A stretch of DNA of 46,286 nt, from contig VMGK01000009.1 in assembly GCA_007376535.1 (NCBI GenBank), positions 1-46,286 on the forward strand, given 5' to 3'. This DNA is from Candidatus Berkelbacteria bacterium Licking1014_7. Lineage in GTDB: Bacteria; Patescibacteriota; UBA1384; GWA2-35-9; CG2-30-39-44. The translations under genes were made by a program, and so were the position numbers. The notes under the pieces were generated by a model. That model saw only the letters and a list, made by a program, of their open reading frames with translations, had not been told where the DNA came from and ran no database searches. Of this stretch, positions 7,625 to 15,911 are shown piece by piece (within the stretch, counting starts at the first letter, position 1; each line of letters starts with the position of its first letter).

Positions 7625-7707
7625 CGTTAAGTTCAATTAAATCAAAAAGCCCCGAAGATAAATTCCAAAGTCCAAAGCTCAAATGTCAAATTATTTGTCA
7701 TTAAGAT

Positions 7708-7791
7708 TTTGGATTTTGACATTCATTTGACATTTGCCTGCCCCGTTGCGATAGCTTTCGGGGGAACAATTTGGATTTTGACATTCATTTG
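7708..7791. repeat. 22-bp direct repeat bracketing a REP-like hairpin at the ftsH 3' end
   Basis: TTTGGATTTTGACATTCATTTG occurs at 7708-7729 and again at 7770-7791 without mismatch. Between them lies a 40-bp TGCCTGCCCCG...CTTTCGGGGG element. The element and one repeat copy supply the last codons of ftsH. The arrangement resembles an insertion with a long target duplication, or a slippage product. Confidence 0.75.
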
Positions 7792-10700
7792 CCTTGCCCC
7801 GAAAAGCGCTTTAAATTCCTCTCCCTCAATCGTTTCTTTAATCAAAAGTATTTTAGCGATTTTATTTAATTTATGACGATGCTTTTGCAAAATGATTTTG
7901 GTTTTTTTCTCTGCCTCGCAAATAATTTTTGAAATTTCGTCGTCAATTTTCGCCGCGATTTTTTCACTATATGTTTTATGCTCAGCCAATTCCTTGCCTA
8001 AAAATATCAGTTCTTCGCGCTCGCCGAGTGTCATTGGACCAAGTTTATCGCTCATCCCGTAACGGGTTACCATATCGCGCGCAATTTTGGTCGCCTGTTT
8101 CAAATCATTTGACGCGCCCGTGGTAACGGACTTAAAAATCAATTCTTCCGCCACCCGTCCGCCTAACATTTGGCTGATTTGATCTTCAAATTTTTCTTTT
8201 GAATATAAATGTATATCCTCGCCCGGCAAACTCCAAGTATAACCCAGCGTCAGACCGCGTGAAATAATTGAAATTTTATGCACTGGATCAGTGCCCGGTA
8301 AAATATGTCCGACAATCGCATGCCCGGCTTCATGATAGGCAATAATTTCTTTTTCGTGTTTTGACAATACCCGCGATTTTCGCTCAGGTCCGAGCAAAAC
8401 CTTTTCCACTGCCCAATGCAAATCGCTTTGCGAAATTTCTTTTTTATTATTGCGGGCAGCGAAAATCGCCGCTTCGTTCACCATATTCTTGAGATCTGCG
8501 CCACTCATTCCAGCAGTTCCCGCGGCAATTTTTCCGGTATCAATTTTTTTTGCCATCGGTTTTTTCTGATAATGAATTTTCAAAATCTCCTCGCGCTCTT
8601 TTTTGTCTGGTAAATCCAAAATTACCCGGCGATCAAATCTTCCCGGTCGAAGCAGCGCCGGATCAAGCACATCGGGACGGTTGGTATTCGAAGCGAGAAT
8701 AGGTTTTTCTCCTGCAAAAAAAGCCTCATTTTCACATCCGCACAAGTCGTAAACAAATCCATTAAATGGCAGTTTGGTTACCTTTTTTACAAGGGCTAAT
8801 GGATGTAAACTCCATTGTCTATCTAAGTTATTAAAAGGATTAGTTGTTTTCCAGAATTCTAAACGATAAGCTTTTGATTTTTTAAGCGGCTTTCCATTTT
8901 TAATTCTTCTTCCCTCCCGCGCTTCAAATTCACTAAAAGAAGGCTCGAAACCATGCATTCTCGAAAGCCAGTTCAACTCAAGAAGCAACTGTTTGCTCAC
9001 AGAGATTAAAACTAAATTTCCCTTATTCTTGCCTTTCTTTACAAAACAGCCATCTCCATTAGCATAACCCTTCAAGAAATCAACAAAATATTCTTTCGGC
9101 GCTTCAAAAAGAAAAGCTGGTAAATGTTTATTGTGTGCTCCTTGCCCACAATGATAAGCAAAAAATTCAGCCAAAGGTTTAGAATAATAAATAATATTTA
9201 TGGCGGTTTCCCGATGGTAAATTTTATCCGGCTCTAATCCAAAGATTTCTTTCATTAAAATTTTTATATCTTTAATAATTTCTATTTCATGACTTCCGAG
9301 ACAAAAATCCAATTCCTTACGAGAATACCCTTCGGCTACATAATAGCCAAAAAGACGCATTAGATTTGGGGTTACTTTTACCCTTTCTGGTAATACATCT
9401 TTATGCTGATAATAATTACGGCTTAAAACTCTTGGCTCGCAAATTCCCTGTTGCCATTTGCCAATTGTTCGTTGAGAAAACCCAACTTCTTCCCCAAGTT
9501 TAGTTTGAGAAATCGTGTTAGTCTGAGCTAAAACATATTGATAAATATTTTTTATTGGTTCGGACTTCACAAAGAGTGGCTGCCAGAGTGGGAGCTCAAG
9601 ATTAAATTCAGAATTAAATTCACATGATTTAATTCTCCGAAAACCCTTTCTTTTTTTACCCTCTTTATTAGGAAAACCTACCAAAACATCCCTCGGATTC
9701 ATTTTACAAACATATTTTTTCTTTATAATACCATCCGATGTTTTCACAAAAAGCGAGTGATTGCCGGTAGTTCTGATTTTCCCGCCCAGATACTCAATTT
9801 CATAGATTTCGTTGACCTTGTGGCGAAAAACGCTCTTTACCGGCATAAAAGCGCTCTTACCAAAGTACAGATTATTTTTAAGCAATCTATTGCGGCTGGT
9901 TTTTTTCTCAAATCCCAGAACCTCTATTCCTGAAATGGATTTTTCTATCCCTTCTTCGCCCGTCCGATAATAATCATCAACAAATTCTCCAATGGAAATC
10001 AACTTTACTCCCTGACGAGGATCCCTGATTAAAATTGCCGTATCGCCGGTTACGCTGGCCGCTACAACTACCACTTTGCTATCTACTTCAAATCCATCCA
10101 TTTCAACCAAAATTTGATTTAAGGTCTGCTCCCGTTCATCGTGCGACCCGCCCAGCCCTGACCCCCGTTGGCGACCGATAGCATCTAATTCGTCAATAAA
10201 TAAAATTGCCGGTGCGTTCTTTTTGGCTTTTTGAAAAATGTCGCGCGTGCGCGCCGCGCCCACGCCCACAAACATTTCAACAAATTCAGACGCAGAAACC
10301 GAGAAAAACGGCACCCCGGCTTCGCCTGCCACAGCGCGGGCAATCAAGGTCTTTCCTGTTCCAGGCGGACCAACCAATAAAACCCCTTTGGGAATCTCCG
10401 CCCCCAGACGCAAAAATTTTTGCGGATAACGCAAAAATTCCACCACTTCTTGCAGTTCCTGCTTTGATTCCTGCGCCCCTGCCACATCTGAAAAAGTAAT
10501 TCTATTTTTTCCCTCGTAGAGTTGAGCGCGCGACTTGCCAAAATTCATCGCGCGCATATTGGCGCCTTGCGCGCCTTTAAGCATAAAATATAAAAATCCC
10601 GCTACCAATAAAAATGGTAAAATAACTGTCAGGAAGGTTGGTAAAAAACTGCCTTTTTCTGGATCAATAACTTCAATTTTAACCTTGTCCGCAGTAATTT

Positions 10701-10947
10701 CATAATCAGATAATTTTGCGCCGCTCTCTAAAAAAGCCGAGAATTTTTTGTCCTGATTGTCAGTTGCCACCACTTTACTTTTATCTACTGATAATTCTTT
10801 TATCTCGCCAGACGCCACCATATTTTTAATCTGACTGATAGAAACATTTTCAATATTGGGCGCGCCCGGATAGCCGTACTGATAAAGCGCGATTATTCCC
10901 CCAACAATCAGAATTGTAATAATTATTTGTTTAATTTTTGGGTTCAT
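7723..10947 (-). CDS. ftsH: ATP-dependent zinc metalloprotease FtsH with an in-frame intein
   Basis: 1074 residues: host FtsH plus a 457-residue intein. Host parts: two transmembrane helices (about 7-25 and 102-123) around a periplasmic domain, AAA+ ATPase with Walker A GPPGTGKT (193-200), Walker [10 protein letters not shown] (248-256), second region of homology [10 protein letters not shown] after the intein, and zinc protease HEAGH (872-876) with third ligand D948 in NDLK. The normal sequence VVVVAATNRPDV is split after the second Ala. The membrane-bound hexamer degrades misassembled membrane and regulatory proteins. The last 20 residues ([20 protein letters not shown]) come from repeat DNA rather than the family. 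A long repeat-rich spacer lies upstream. Confidence 0.97.
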   Translation of the reverse strand: MNPKIKQIIITILIVGGIIALYQYGYPGAPNIENVSISQIKNMVASGEIKELSVDKSKVVATDNQDKKFSAFLESGAKLSDYEITADKVKIEVIDPEKGSFLPTFLTVILPFLLVAGFLYFMLKGAQGANMRAMNFGKSRAQLYEGKNRITFSDVAGAQESKQELQEVVEFLRYPQKFLRLGAEIPKGVLLVGPPGTGKTLIARAVAGEAGVPFFSVSASEFVEMFVGVGAARTRDIFQKAKKNAPAILFIDELDAIGRQRGSGLGGSHDEREQTLNQILVEMDGFEVDSKVVVVAASVTGDTAILIRDPRQGVKLISIGEFVDDYYRTGEEGIEKSISGIEVLGFEKKTSRNRLLKNNLYFGKSAFMPVKSVFRHKVNEIYEIEYLGGKIRTTGNHSLFVKTSDGIIKKKYVCKMNPRDVLVGFPNKEGKKRKGFRRIKSCEFNSEFNLELPLWQPLFVKSEPIKNIYQYVLAQTNTISQTKLGEEVGFSQRTIGKWQQGICEPRVLSRNYYQHKDVLPERVKVTPNLMRLFGYYVAEGYSRKELDFCLGSHEIEIIKDIKILMKEIFGLEPDKIYHRETAINIIYYSKPLAEFFAYHCGQGAHNKHLPAFLFEAPKEYFVDFLKGYANGDGCFVKKGKNKGNLVLISVSKQLLLELNWLSRMHGFEPSFSEFEAREGRRIKNGKPLKKSKAYRLEFWKTTNPFNNLDRQWSLHPLALVKKVTKLPFNGFVYDLCGCENEAFFAGEKPILASNTNRPDVLDPALLRPGRFDRRVILDLPDKKEREEILKIHYQKKPMAKKIDTGKIAAGTAGMSGADLKNMVNEAAIFAARNNKKEISQSDLHWAVEKVLLGPERKSRVLSKHEKEIIAYHEAGHAIVGHILPGTDPVHKISIISRGLTLGYTWSLPGEDIHLYSKEKFEDQISQMLGGRVAEELIFKSVTTGASNDLKQATKIARDMVTRYGMSDKLGPMTLGEREELIFLGKELAEHKTYSEKIAAKIDDEISKIICEAEKKTKIILQKHRHKLNKIAKILLIKETIEGEEFKALFGARQMNVKIQIVPPKAIATGQANVK
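8686..10056 (-). mobile_element. Intein with LAGLIDADG homing endonuclease in FtsH
   Basis: Residues 298-754 of the FtsH precursor. Block A begins SVTGDTAIL (Ser at position 1); block B is TTGNHSLF (H397); block F is FVYDLCGCE; block G is [12 protein letters not shown] followed by Thr755. Two dodecapeptides mark the endonuclease: [10 protein letters not shown] (532-541) and [10 protein letters not shown] (624-633), with acidic residues in place. Before them [20 protein letters not shown] reads as a helix-turn-helix. Insertion is in the sensor region just before TNRP, a highly conserved nucleotide-binding site. The penultimate residue is Ser rather than the usual His. Confidence 0.93.
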
Positions 10948-11392
10948 ATTTTTTAAATAATAATTAAGAATGCCTGCCCTGCCAGAATGAAATCTATTTG
11001 CAAAAGAGGAATAATCACCTATTTTTGCAAAAGATTGAACGACGGCGGGGTAGAATTAAGAAATTAAATTACAATCTAACGAATAGCGAATAGCGAATAA
11101 CTAATAACCACAACTAATAACTATATTATCTGTCTGCGGCAGACAGGTCTGCTTAACTTTTTCTTTTGTTTTTCATAGTTAGAAAGTTTTGAGCTATGGT
11201 TATTAGCTATTAGTTTTGCGATATTAGTTATTGACCCCGTATAATCGTGAAGGGATTTGTTCGCCGTTGGAATTTTAGTCATTGGGATTTGATTAAAAAT
11301 TAGGAATTAAAAATTAGAAATTAATTTTATGAAGAAATTGTAAAACCAAATAATGAATGGTGAATTTTACTTATCCCGTTTAAAATGCGCTT
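10948..11392. other. Repeat-rich spacer upstream of ftsH
   Basis: 445 bp with no ORF. It holds a TGCCTGCCCTGCCAGAATG repeat (about 10971-10989, repeated near 23346), a GAATAGCGAATAGCGAATAACTAATAA tract (11087 on), a near-perfect palindrome CTGTCTGC/GCAGACAG (11131-11147), and TTGCGA-18-TATAAT near 11214-11243 on the plus strand with nothing downstream on that strand. The ftsH promoter is not obvious. Confidence 0.45.
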
Positions 11393-11464
11393 TGCCAGTA
11401 GGAGGAATTGAACCTCCGACCTAGGGTTTATGAGTCCCTCGCTCTGCCACTGAGCTATACTGGC
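11393..11464 (-). tRNA. tRNA-Met(CAU), elongator
   Basis: Cloverleaf with acceptor GCCAGTA/TACTGGC, D-stem GCTC/GAGC, anticodon loop CTCATAA (CAU), T-arm GGAGG TTCAATT CCTCC, discriminator A. CCA is not encoded. A separate tRNA with initiator features and a tRNA-Ile(UAU) are also in the window, so this CAU tRNA is most likely elongator Met rather than lysidine-type Ile. The base pair at 31-39 is an A-A mismatch. Confidence 0.92.
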
Positions 11465-11529
11465 TCGCCACGGCGAGTCCCGAAGGAAATTTGAGAGTCT
11501 ACGCTCGACAAATTTCCAAGGGGCATATC

Positions 11530-11994
11530 TCAATATGAATATATAACAGAAAACCTCAGATTTTTTCGTTCCTTATATTTTATCCAATCCAGCCATTGAT
11601 TTTGATGCCTTGCCCAAATCCCTAATTGTTCACCGGCTATTTTTTGTCTAGTTAAAAACATTCTCCACTCATTCAGTCCCGCATAAATGACTAAATTATC
11701 TACTCTGTCCAAAATGATATATTTTTTTCCTTTGTAGTGTTGCCATATTGTTCCCTTATAGAAAATTAATTTTTCCTTGTTGGCTCGGCTGAACTTCTTG
11801 GTTTTTTTCTCTTGTGCCATAGCTTCTCCTCGAGTAGGATACTGTTTTATCCAAACTGGCTGACACGGTCGCCTTTGAGCGGTGAAATCAGCGGCATCTT
11901 TTTGATTATGTCTTTTGATTCTGTTTTTTAGATTATCTGTTGAGCCAACATAATAAGAATTATCTGAACAATTAAGAATGTAAGTATAATACAT
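11530..11994 (-). CDS. GIY-YIG nuclease fused to a DUF1653-like domain
   Basis: 154 residues. Residues 1-80 are a GIY-YIG domain: YYTYILNCSDNSYYVGSTDN, R at NRIKRHN, then EAMAQEKKTKKFSRANKEKL. Residues about 84-125 (IWQHYKGKKYIILDRVDNL, VIYAGLNEWRMFLTRQKI) match the small DUF1653-type beta fold (HYKGxxY ... vvY). From memory DUF1653 usually stands alone, so the fusion is notable. It lies between two tRNA-Met genes, on the same strand. Function unknown; DNA or RNA cleavage steered by the second domain is an inference. Confidence 0.75.
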   Translation of the reverse strand: MYYTYILNCSDNSYYVGSTDNLKNRIKRHNQKDAADFTAQRRPCQPVWIKQYPTRGEAMAQEKKTKKFSRANKEKLIFYKGTIWQHYKGKKYIILDRVDNLVIYAGLNEWRMFLTRQKIAGEQLGIWARHQNQWLDWIKYKERKNLRFSVIYSY

Positions 11995-12093
11995 TTGTTT
12001 TTGTCCTTCACAAGATTTTTGATCTTGACCCCTCGCAGAGTGTTCGATCTATAAATCTCCACTCTGCTTCGGGATACATTTCCGATAGAAATG

Positions 12094-12167
12094 TAGCGGG
12101 GGCAGGATTCGAACCTGCGACCTCAAGGTTATGAGCCTTGCGAGCTACCGGACTGCTCCACCCCGCG
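12094..12167 (-). tRNA. Initiator tRNA-fMet(CAU)
   Basis: 74 nt with acceptor starting CGCGGGG, anticodon loop CTCATAA (CAU) and T-arm GCAGG TTCGAAT CCTGC. The first pair is a C1-U72 mismatch, the non-Watson-Crick end characteristic of bacterial initiators. Discriminator A; CCA not encoded. Confidence 0.94.
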
Positions 12168-12231
12168 AAATATTGTCCCCCTCATATCAACTCTCTCAAC
12201 TTTTTAAGTATAACCCTAAACCAATCCTTTT

Positions 12232-12672
12232 TCAACCCTTTTCAAAAAATCTAATCTCTGGCAGTCGCTCGCGGTGAAAAATTAGATTATACCATAATTG
12301 ATAGTTGGGCGCTGGCTGACTCATCTCTGTTTGTTGCTGCTGCTGAATATCAGTTTGCCCATTTTTATTTTCCGGACTAACCAAAATCGTCTCGCCCTCT
12401 TTTTTCATCCCCAACCGCTTGCGCGCTTCAATCTCCTTAAAGGTCTTTGTCTGATAATAAATCAGCAGATTGCTTAAATTGTAATTTTCAATCTTTAATT
12501 GCCTAATCTCGTCTTGATACTTTTGAATTTCTTGATTGGTCTTGTAATTTTCATTAATTTTTTTGACCACCACAAAACCAGAATAAATCACTAATGCCAA
12601 AATCAATAATTGATATAAAAAAATCGCGATTTTTTTTGCGACGGCTGAAAAATCAAATTTTAACTTTTTCAT
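12232..12672 (-). CDS. FtsB/DivIC-like septum formation protein
   Basis: 146 residues: short cytoplasmic N-terminus, one transmembrane helix (about 16-37, FLYQLLILALVIYSGFVVV), a coiled coil (about 38-75, NQEIQKYQDEIRQLKIEN) and the family-defining EIEARKRLGMKKEGETIL segment, then a Gln-rich linker (DIQQQQQTE) and a variable tail. FtsB/DivIC joins FtsL and FtsQ/DivIB at the division site outside the membrane to activate septal peptidoglycan synthesis. The start at 12672 is supported by a -10 box six bases upstream, implying a leaderless mRNA. Confidence 0.88.
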   Translation of the reverse strand: MKKLKFDFSAVAKKIAIFLYQLLILALVIYSGFVVVKKINENYKTNQEIQKYQDEIRQLKIENYNLSNLLIYYQTKTFKEIEARKRLGMKKEGETILVSPENKNGQTDIQQQQQTEMSQPAPNYQLWYNLIFHRERLPEIRFFEKG

Positions 12673-12678
12673 ATTTTC

Positions 12679-12707
12679 ATTATAAAGGGGATTAAACCGC
12701 CGGGCAA
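12679..12707 (-). promoter_or_regulatory. Leaderless promoter of the FtsB-like gene
   Basis: On the minus strand TTGCCC (12707-12702), 17-bp spacer, TATAAT (12684-12679), then six bases and ATG. Transcription would start at or next to the A of ATG. Confidence 0.75.
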
Positions 12708-12735
12708 GCCTGTGTCTATAAGAAACGGGCTGCGC

Positions 12736-12781
12736 CCTCTTGTAAAAACAAATTAGCGGGCAGATGTTCTGCCCGCTAATT
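12736..12781 (-). terminator. Terminator after the lamin-tail protein gene
   Basis: Perfect 14-bp stem AATTAGCGGGCAGA / TCTGCCCGCTAATT (12751-12764 and 12768-12781) with a 3-nt loop. On the minus strand a TTTTT tract follows within a few bases. It lies 48 bp beyond the stop. Confidence 0.8.
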
Positions 12782-12828
12782 TTAAATCCTTTTTAAATCC
12801 GTCTGAGTCCTCCCGCAATTCTACCATT

Positions 12829-15411
12829 CTACCACCGACCGTTATTTTTTCCGCCTTTCTTTTTGGTTTTCTTTACACTTGTCTCAGCCCCTTCTGGTTT
12901 TGACACCCACCATTCATACAGATAATACCCGCCGATTCCCGCTGCAATCGCTATCACTAAAATTACCAATGCCACTATCAGCCGCTTTCTGTCTGTGTCT
13001 GTCGCGCTCGCGCCATTTTCATCCTCCGCGCTTTTCACCTGCTTAACGGGCTCTTCTGTTTTGACTAACTCTTCTGTTTTTTTGTCATTAACCACCTCGG
13101 CTACTTTAGCGGAAACTTCAGTGGACGCTAATACCACCGTTGCCGTTGGTAAAGTAGTGGGCGCGCTTGGGTTGGTCGCGGCTGCAACAATCGCAAAAGC
13201 GCTAATATTGCCTGCTTTATCTTTGGCGCTAACGGCAAATTCATATTCTGTGCCATCATTTAATCCTGAAATCGTGGTTTCTGTTTTATCTTTTGAAACT
13301 TCAGCTTGGCTATAACTGCTGATAGACGACTTGACGCGATATCTAATAATGTATGACACCGCATCGCTCACCGTATTCCATGACAATTTAACTTGCTGGT
13401 CGCCTGACTCTGCTTTGAAATTAGCCGGCGCTTCTGGAGCGGTGATATCAGCCGCAATCACGATGGGGGTTAGACGGCTCACTATCACTTCTACATAACC
13501 CTCATATCCATTAAAATTCGTGGTATTTACCACTGCGCCAGCATACGACAGCCATTTTTGCAAATCCGAATCATAATAATACATACCAACAATTTGCGAT
13601 TCATTAGTAATTCCCGCTTTCATCAAAGACGGCTGAGTATAATAAATTCTGATAGTTGACGGAAATGCGGTATCATTATCCAATGAAAAATCATAATAAT
13701 TTCCACCAACCACAACTATTCCCTGATTTTCAAGCAGTGTCCCGGGATTTGATTTATAAGTGGCGATTGAGGCAAAAACCGTTCCTTGCGTTTGACTTGA
13801 AACCGTCATTTCCGCGCCGTATTCCGCTGTAGCGTTAAGTTGCCCGCCCGCAGAAAGTATAGCAGTAGTCGGGATATTTATCTCGTCATTAACCAATCCG
13901 GCGATATAAGTAATGCTGTCAAAAATTTCATCCGCCGATACATTGCCGGCTCTGTCTTTCAACTGCACATACACCTGTTTGCTTCCGCTGGCAGATGACA
14001 AAGTGAAATTTTTGGAGGTGCTGAAATTCTCCCAAGCCGGCGCGCCGGCGGAAAAAGTTTTATCCTCTGAAATCCGCATCTCGTTTATCCCGGCTGTCGC
14101 GTCATAGCCAGTGATAGTCAAAACTACCTCGCGGCTGTGAGTCGCCGGCTTGCCGGAATTGACCACAATCGTGCCGGTAGGCGCGGTTGTGTCATAAGTG
14201 AAAGTCGCGGTTGAAGTCGCCTCGGTATTGCCGGCTTTATCCGTGGCTTTGGCTTTAATTTCATAGGTAACGCCGTCTGTCAAATTGGCTTTATCCAAAG
14301 CGTACGACCAGCTTTCAGCGCCGGCGGCAGTCAATTCACTGCTGGCGACTCCCCAGCCAGTTCTGTTCCAGTATTGTAAATCTGACATTCTTTGAAGGGT
14401 AATTTTAACCTGATTTATGCCAGATCCAGCATCGCTGGCAGTGCCGCTAATCCCTATCCAAGTATTGGGACCATAAAAACCGTCAGTGGCAACGGTGGAT
14501 GTAGGCGCGGCTGTTTCATTGATAATGGAAATTTGAGTCAGCAATGATTTCGTCTGAATGCCATTTTCAACAGTTAAACTAAAATTATTGGTTTGATTGG
14601 CGGTTAAATTAACTATAAAGGAAAAGGTGCCGGTAGCGGCATCGCTTGTCTGGCTTGACAATTCGGTTCCGTTTTGGTCATAAATTCTGATCGTCCGATT
14701 TTTAGTCGCCTCGCCAGAAATCGTATAGGTATTTTCCTTAGTATATGCTGGGGATGTCGGCAACACGAAAACGAACGACGGCACATTACTTTCGCCGGGC
14801 GTGGGGTAGCCGCCATTCGCAGTTCCTCCCGCACCCAAAGCTGAAAACATCACCCAATCACTGGCGCTATCAGTGTCCTTGCCGTCCGGCACCCGCCCCC
14901 AAGAGACATAATTTGCAGGATTTGCCAACACACCGGTAGTCCCCCAGTTAATTTGATCAATAATGTCGGTATTTGCTGAAATGCTGGTTGAAATATACGC
15001 ACTTCCATTATTAACCAGCATATTTCCAGAGGAGGCAGAATAAGTTGCATCAAGATTCACTGTACCGTTGTATCCGCTTGAAGGACCAATCAGAAAAAAA
15101 CCGTTCGCAGAAATGGTCGTATTTATAAAAGTAAGTGTTCTATTCTCATCATTGCCAGTGCTACTTACTATATGAATTTTTAATGGCAGAGCAGACAAAT
15201 CTATGGGTGAAGCAGTCGGGTTGTACAATTCAATAAACTCGTCATCGGCACTACTTCCTGCTATACGAATTTCATTGATAACTATTGTATTTGCTGCTTG
15301 TGCTGTCTGCGCCGCCAGGCCCAGATTCGCCAATCCGCTCATTTGCAAAACCAAACCCAGCATAGACAGATGTATAAAAAATCGTTTTATCTTTTTCATA
15401 ATTTTTCTCAT
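12829..15411 (-). CDS. Secreted lamin-tail domain surface protein with Ig-like and FN3 domains and C-terminal anchor
   Basis: 860 residues. Signal peptide about 1-40 ending AAQTAQAA; lamin-tail domain about 41-165 (VINEIRIAGSSADDEFIELYN, ISANGFFLIG, ADWVMF-type end); several Ig-like/bacterial Ig modules (about 215-510, with DTTAPTGTI and DRAGNVSADEI motifs); a fibronectin type III domain about 665-760 (APANFKAESGDQQVKLSWN, YEFAVSAKDKAGN); one transmembrane helix about 811-836; and a basic tail rich in KKTKKKGG. Start ATG 15411 is supported by AGGAG six bases upstream. Such proteins display lamin-tail domains on the CPR cell surface; attachment or host contact is an inference. A family-3 REP palindrome lies just upstream. 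Confidence 0.9.
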   Translation of the reverse strand: MRKIMKKIKRFFIHLSMLGLVLQMSGLANLGLAAQTAQAANTIVINEIRIAGSSADDEFIELYNPTASPIDLSALPLKIHIVSSTGNDENRTLTFINTTISANGFFLIGPSSGYNGTVNLDATYSASSGNMLVNNGSAYISTSISANTDIIDQINWGTTGVLANPANYVSWGRVPDGKDTDSASDWVMFSALGAGGTANGGYPTPGESNVPSFVFVLPTSPAYTKENTYTISGEATKNRTIRIYDQNGTELSSQTSDAATGTFSFIVNLTANQTNNFSLTVENGIQTKSLLTQISIINETAAPTSTVATDGFYGPNTWIGISGTASDAGSGINQVKITLQRMSDLQYWNRTGWGVASSELTAAGAESWSYALDKANLTDGVTYEIKAKATDKAGNTEATSTATFTYDTTAPTGTIVVNSGKPATHSREVVLTITGYDATAGINEMRISEDKTFSAGAPAWENFSTSKNFTLSSASGSKQVYVQLKDRAGNVSADEIFDSITYIAGLVNDEINIPTTAILSAGGQLNATAEYGAEMTVSSQTQGTVFASIATYKSNPGTLLENQGIVVVGGNYYDFSLDNDTAFPSTIRIYYTQPSLMKAGITNESQIVGMYYYDSDLQKWLSYAGAVVNTTNFNGYEGYVEVIVSRLTPIVIAADITAPEAPANFKAESGDQQVKLSWNTVSDAVSYIIRYRVKSSISSYSQAEVSKDKTETTISGLNDGTEYEFAVSAKDKAGNISAFAIVAAATNPSAPTTLPTATVVLASTEVSAKVAEVVNDKKTEELVKTEEPVKQVKSAEDENGASATDTDRKRLIVALVILVIAIAAGIGGYYLYEWWVSKPEGAETSVKKTKKKGGKNNGRW

Positions 15412-15427
15412 TTTCTACTCCTGAAAC

Positions 15428-15484
15428 TTGACATACTCCAACCTGCAAACAGGTCAGACCTGTTTGCAGGTATAGATATGTCAA
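15428..15484. repeat. REP-like palindrome, family 3, copy A
   Basis: ACCTGCAAACAGGTC (15441-15455) pairs with GACCTGTTTGCAGGT (15457-15471) around one A; outer TTGACATA/TATGTCAA arms also pair, separated by a 5-bp mismatch. Same core as 31462-31524. It lies in the leader of the lamin-tail gene. Confidence 0.85.
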
Positions 15485-15577
15485 ATCCATAATTTGATTT
15501 ATTAAAACTACAAGACACTTTTGTCTTGAAATCTCCCCTTAGCAATCCCTCCTAATAACCTCCCAATAAAGTAAAGA

Positions 15578-15690
15578 TATCCCGCACCCTTACGGCTGTG
15601 ACTATGAATTCGAGCGAAGGACTAAGTATCCCATAGCTTTGGTTTGTGCTTTCGGATTTTTTCCCTAAGAACTTATTCAAGCCCTAAGAA
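15578..15690 (-). ncRNA. Possible structured RNA leader (riboswitch-like) upstream of the lamin-tail gene
   Basis: Read on the minus strand, the segment has ordered conserved-looking pieces: CCGAAAGCACAAACCAAAGC, ATGGG, then a 5-bp helix CATAG/CTATG (15632-15636 with 15602-15606), then ACAGCCGTAAGGGTGCGGG. GCAC (15649-15646) can pair with GTGC (15587-15584). The CAAAGC ... AGCC ... GGGTGC order is reminiscent of GEMM-type cyclic-dinucleotide riboswitches, but the first helix of that family is missing. No expression platform is clear. Assignment is tentative. Confidence 0.25.
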
Positions 15691-15772
15691 ATGTTGCCAT
15701 AGGTAAAATCTACACTAAATCGTATATTGAAAATTGTCAACCCCCTACTTTTTTTGCGATCGCAAGATGTAT

Positions 15773-15807
15773 AAAAAAATGCCCCGATATAATCGGGGCA
15801 TTTTTTT
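15773..15807. terminator. Bidirectional terminator after the L,D-transpeptidase gene
   Basis: AAAAAAATGCCCCGAT (15773-15788) pairs with ATCGGGGCATTTTTTT (15792-15807) around a 3-nt loop, giving a T-run on both strands. It serves the minus-strand gene ending at 15912. Confidence 0.9.
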
Positions 15808-15911
15808 ATAAAACATCACATTCCTACCTCCTTTCGTTTTAAAAACTTGATTAGTTTTTAGTTTTATATTGTGGTTTTGAATTTTGAGATTTTAATTTTG
15901 GATTTTGAGAT

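Noticed and set aside
11214-11243. TTGCGA-18-TATAAT promoter on the plus strand
   Set aside because: No plus-strand gene follows; the words probably arise by chance in an AT-rich spacer.
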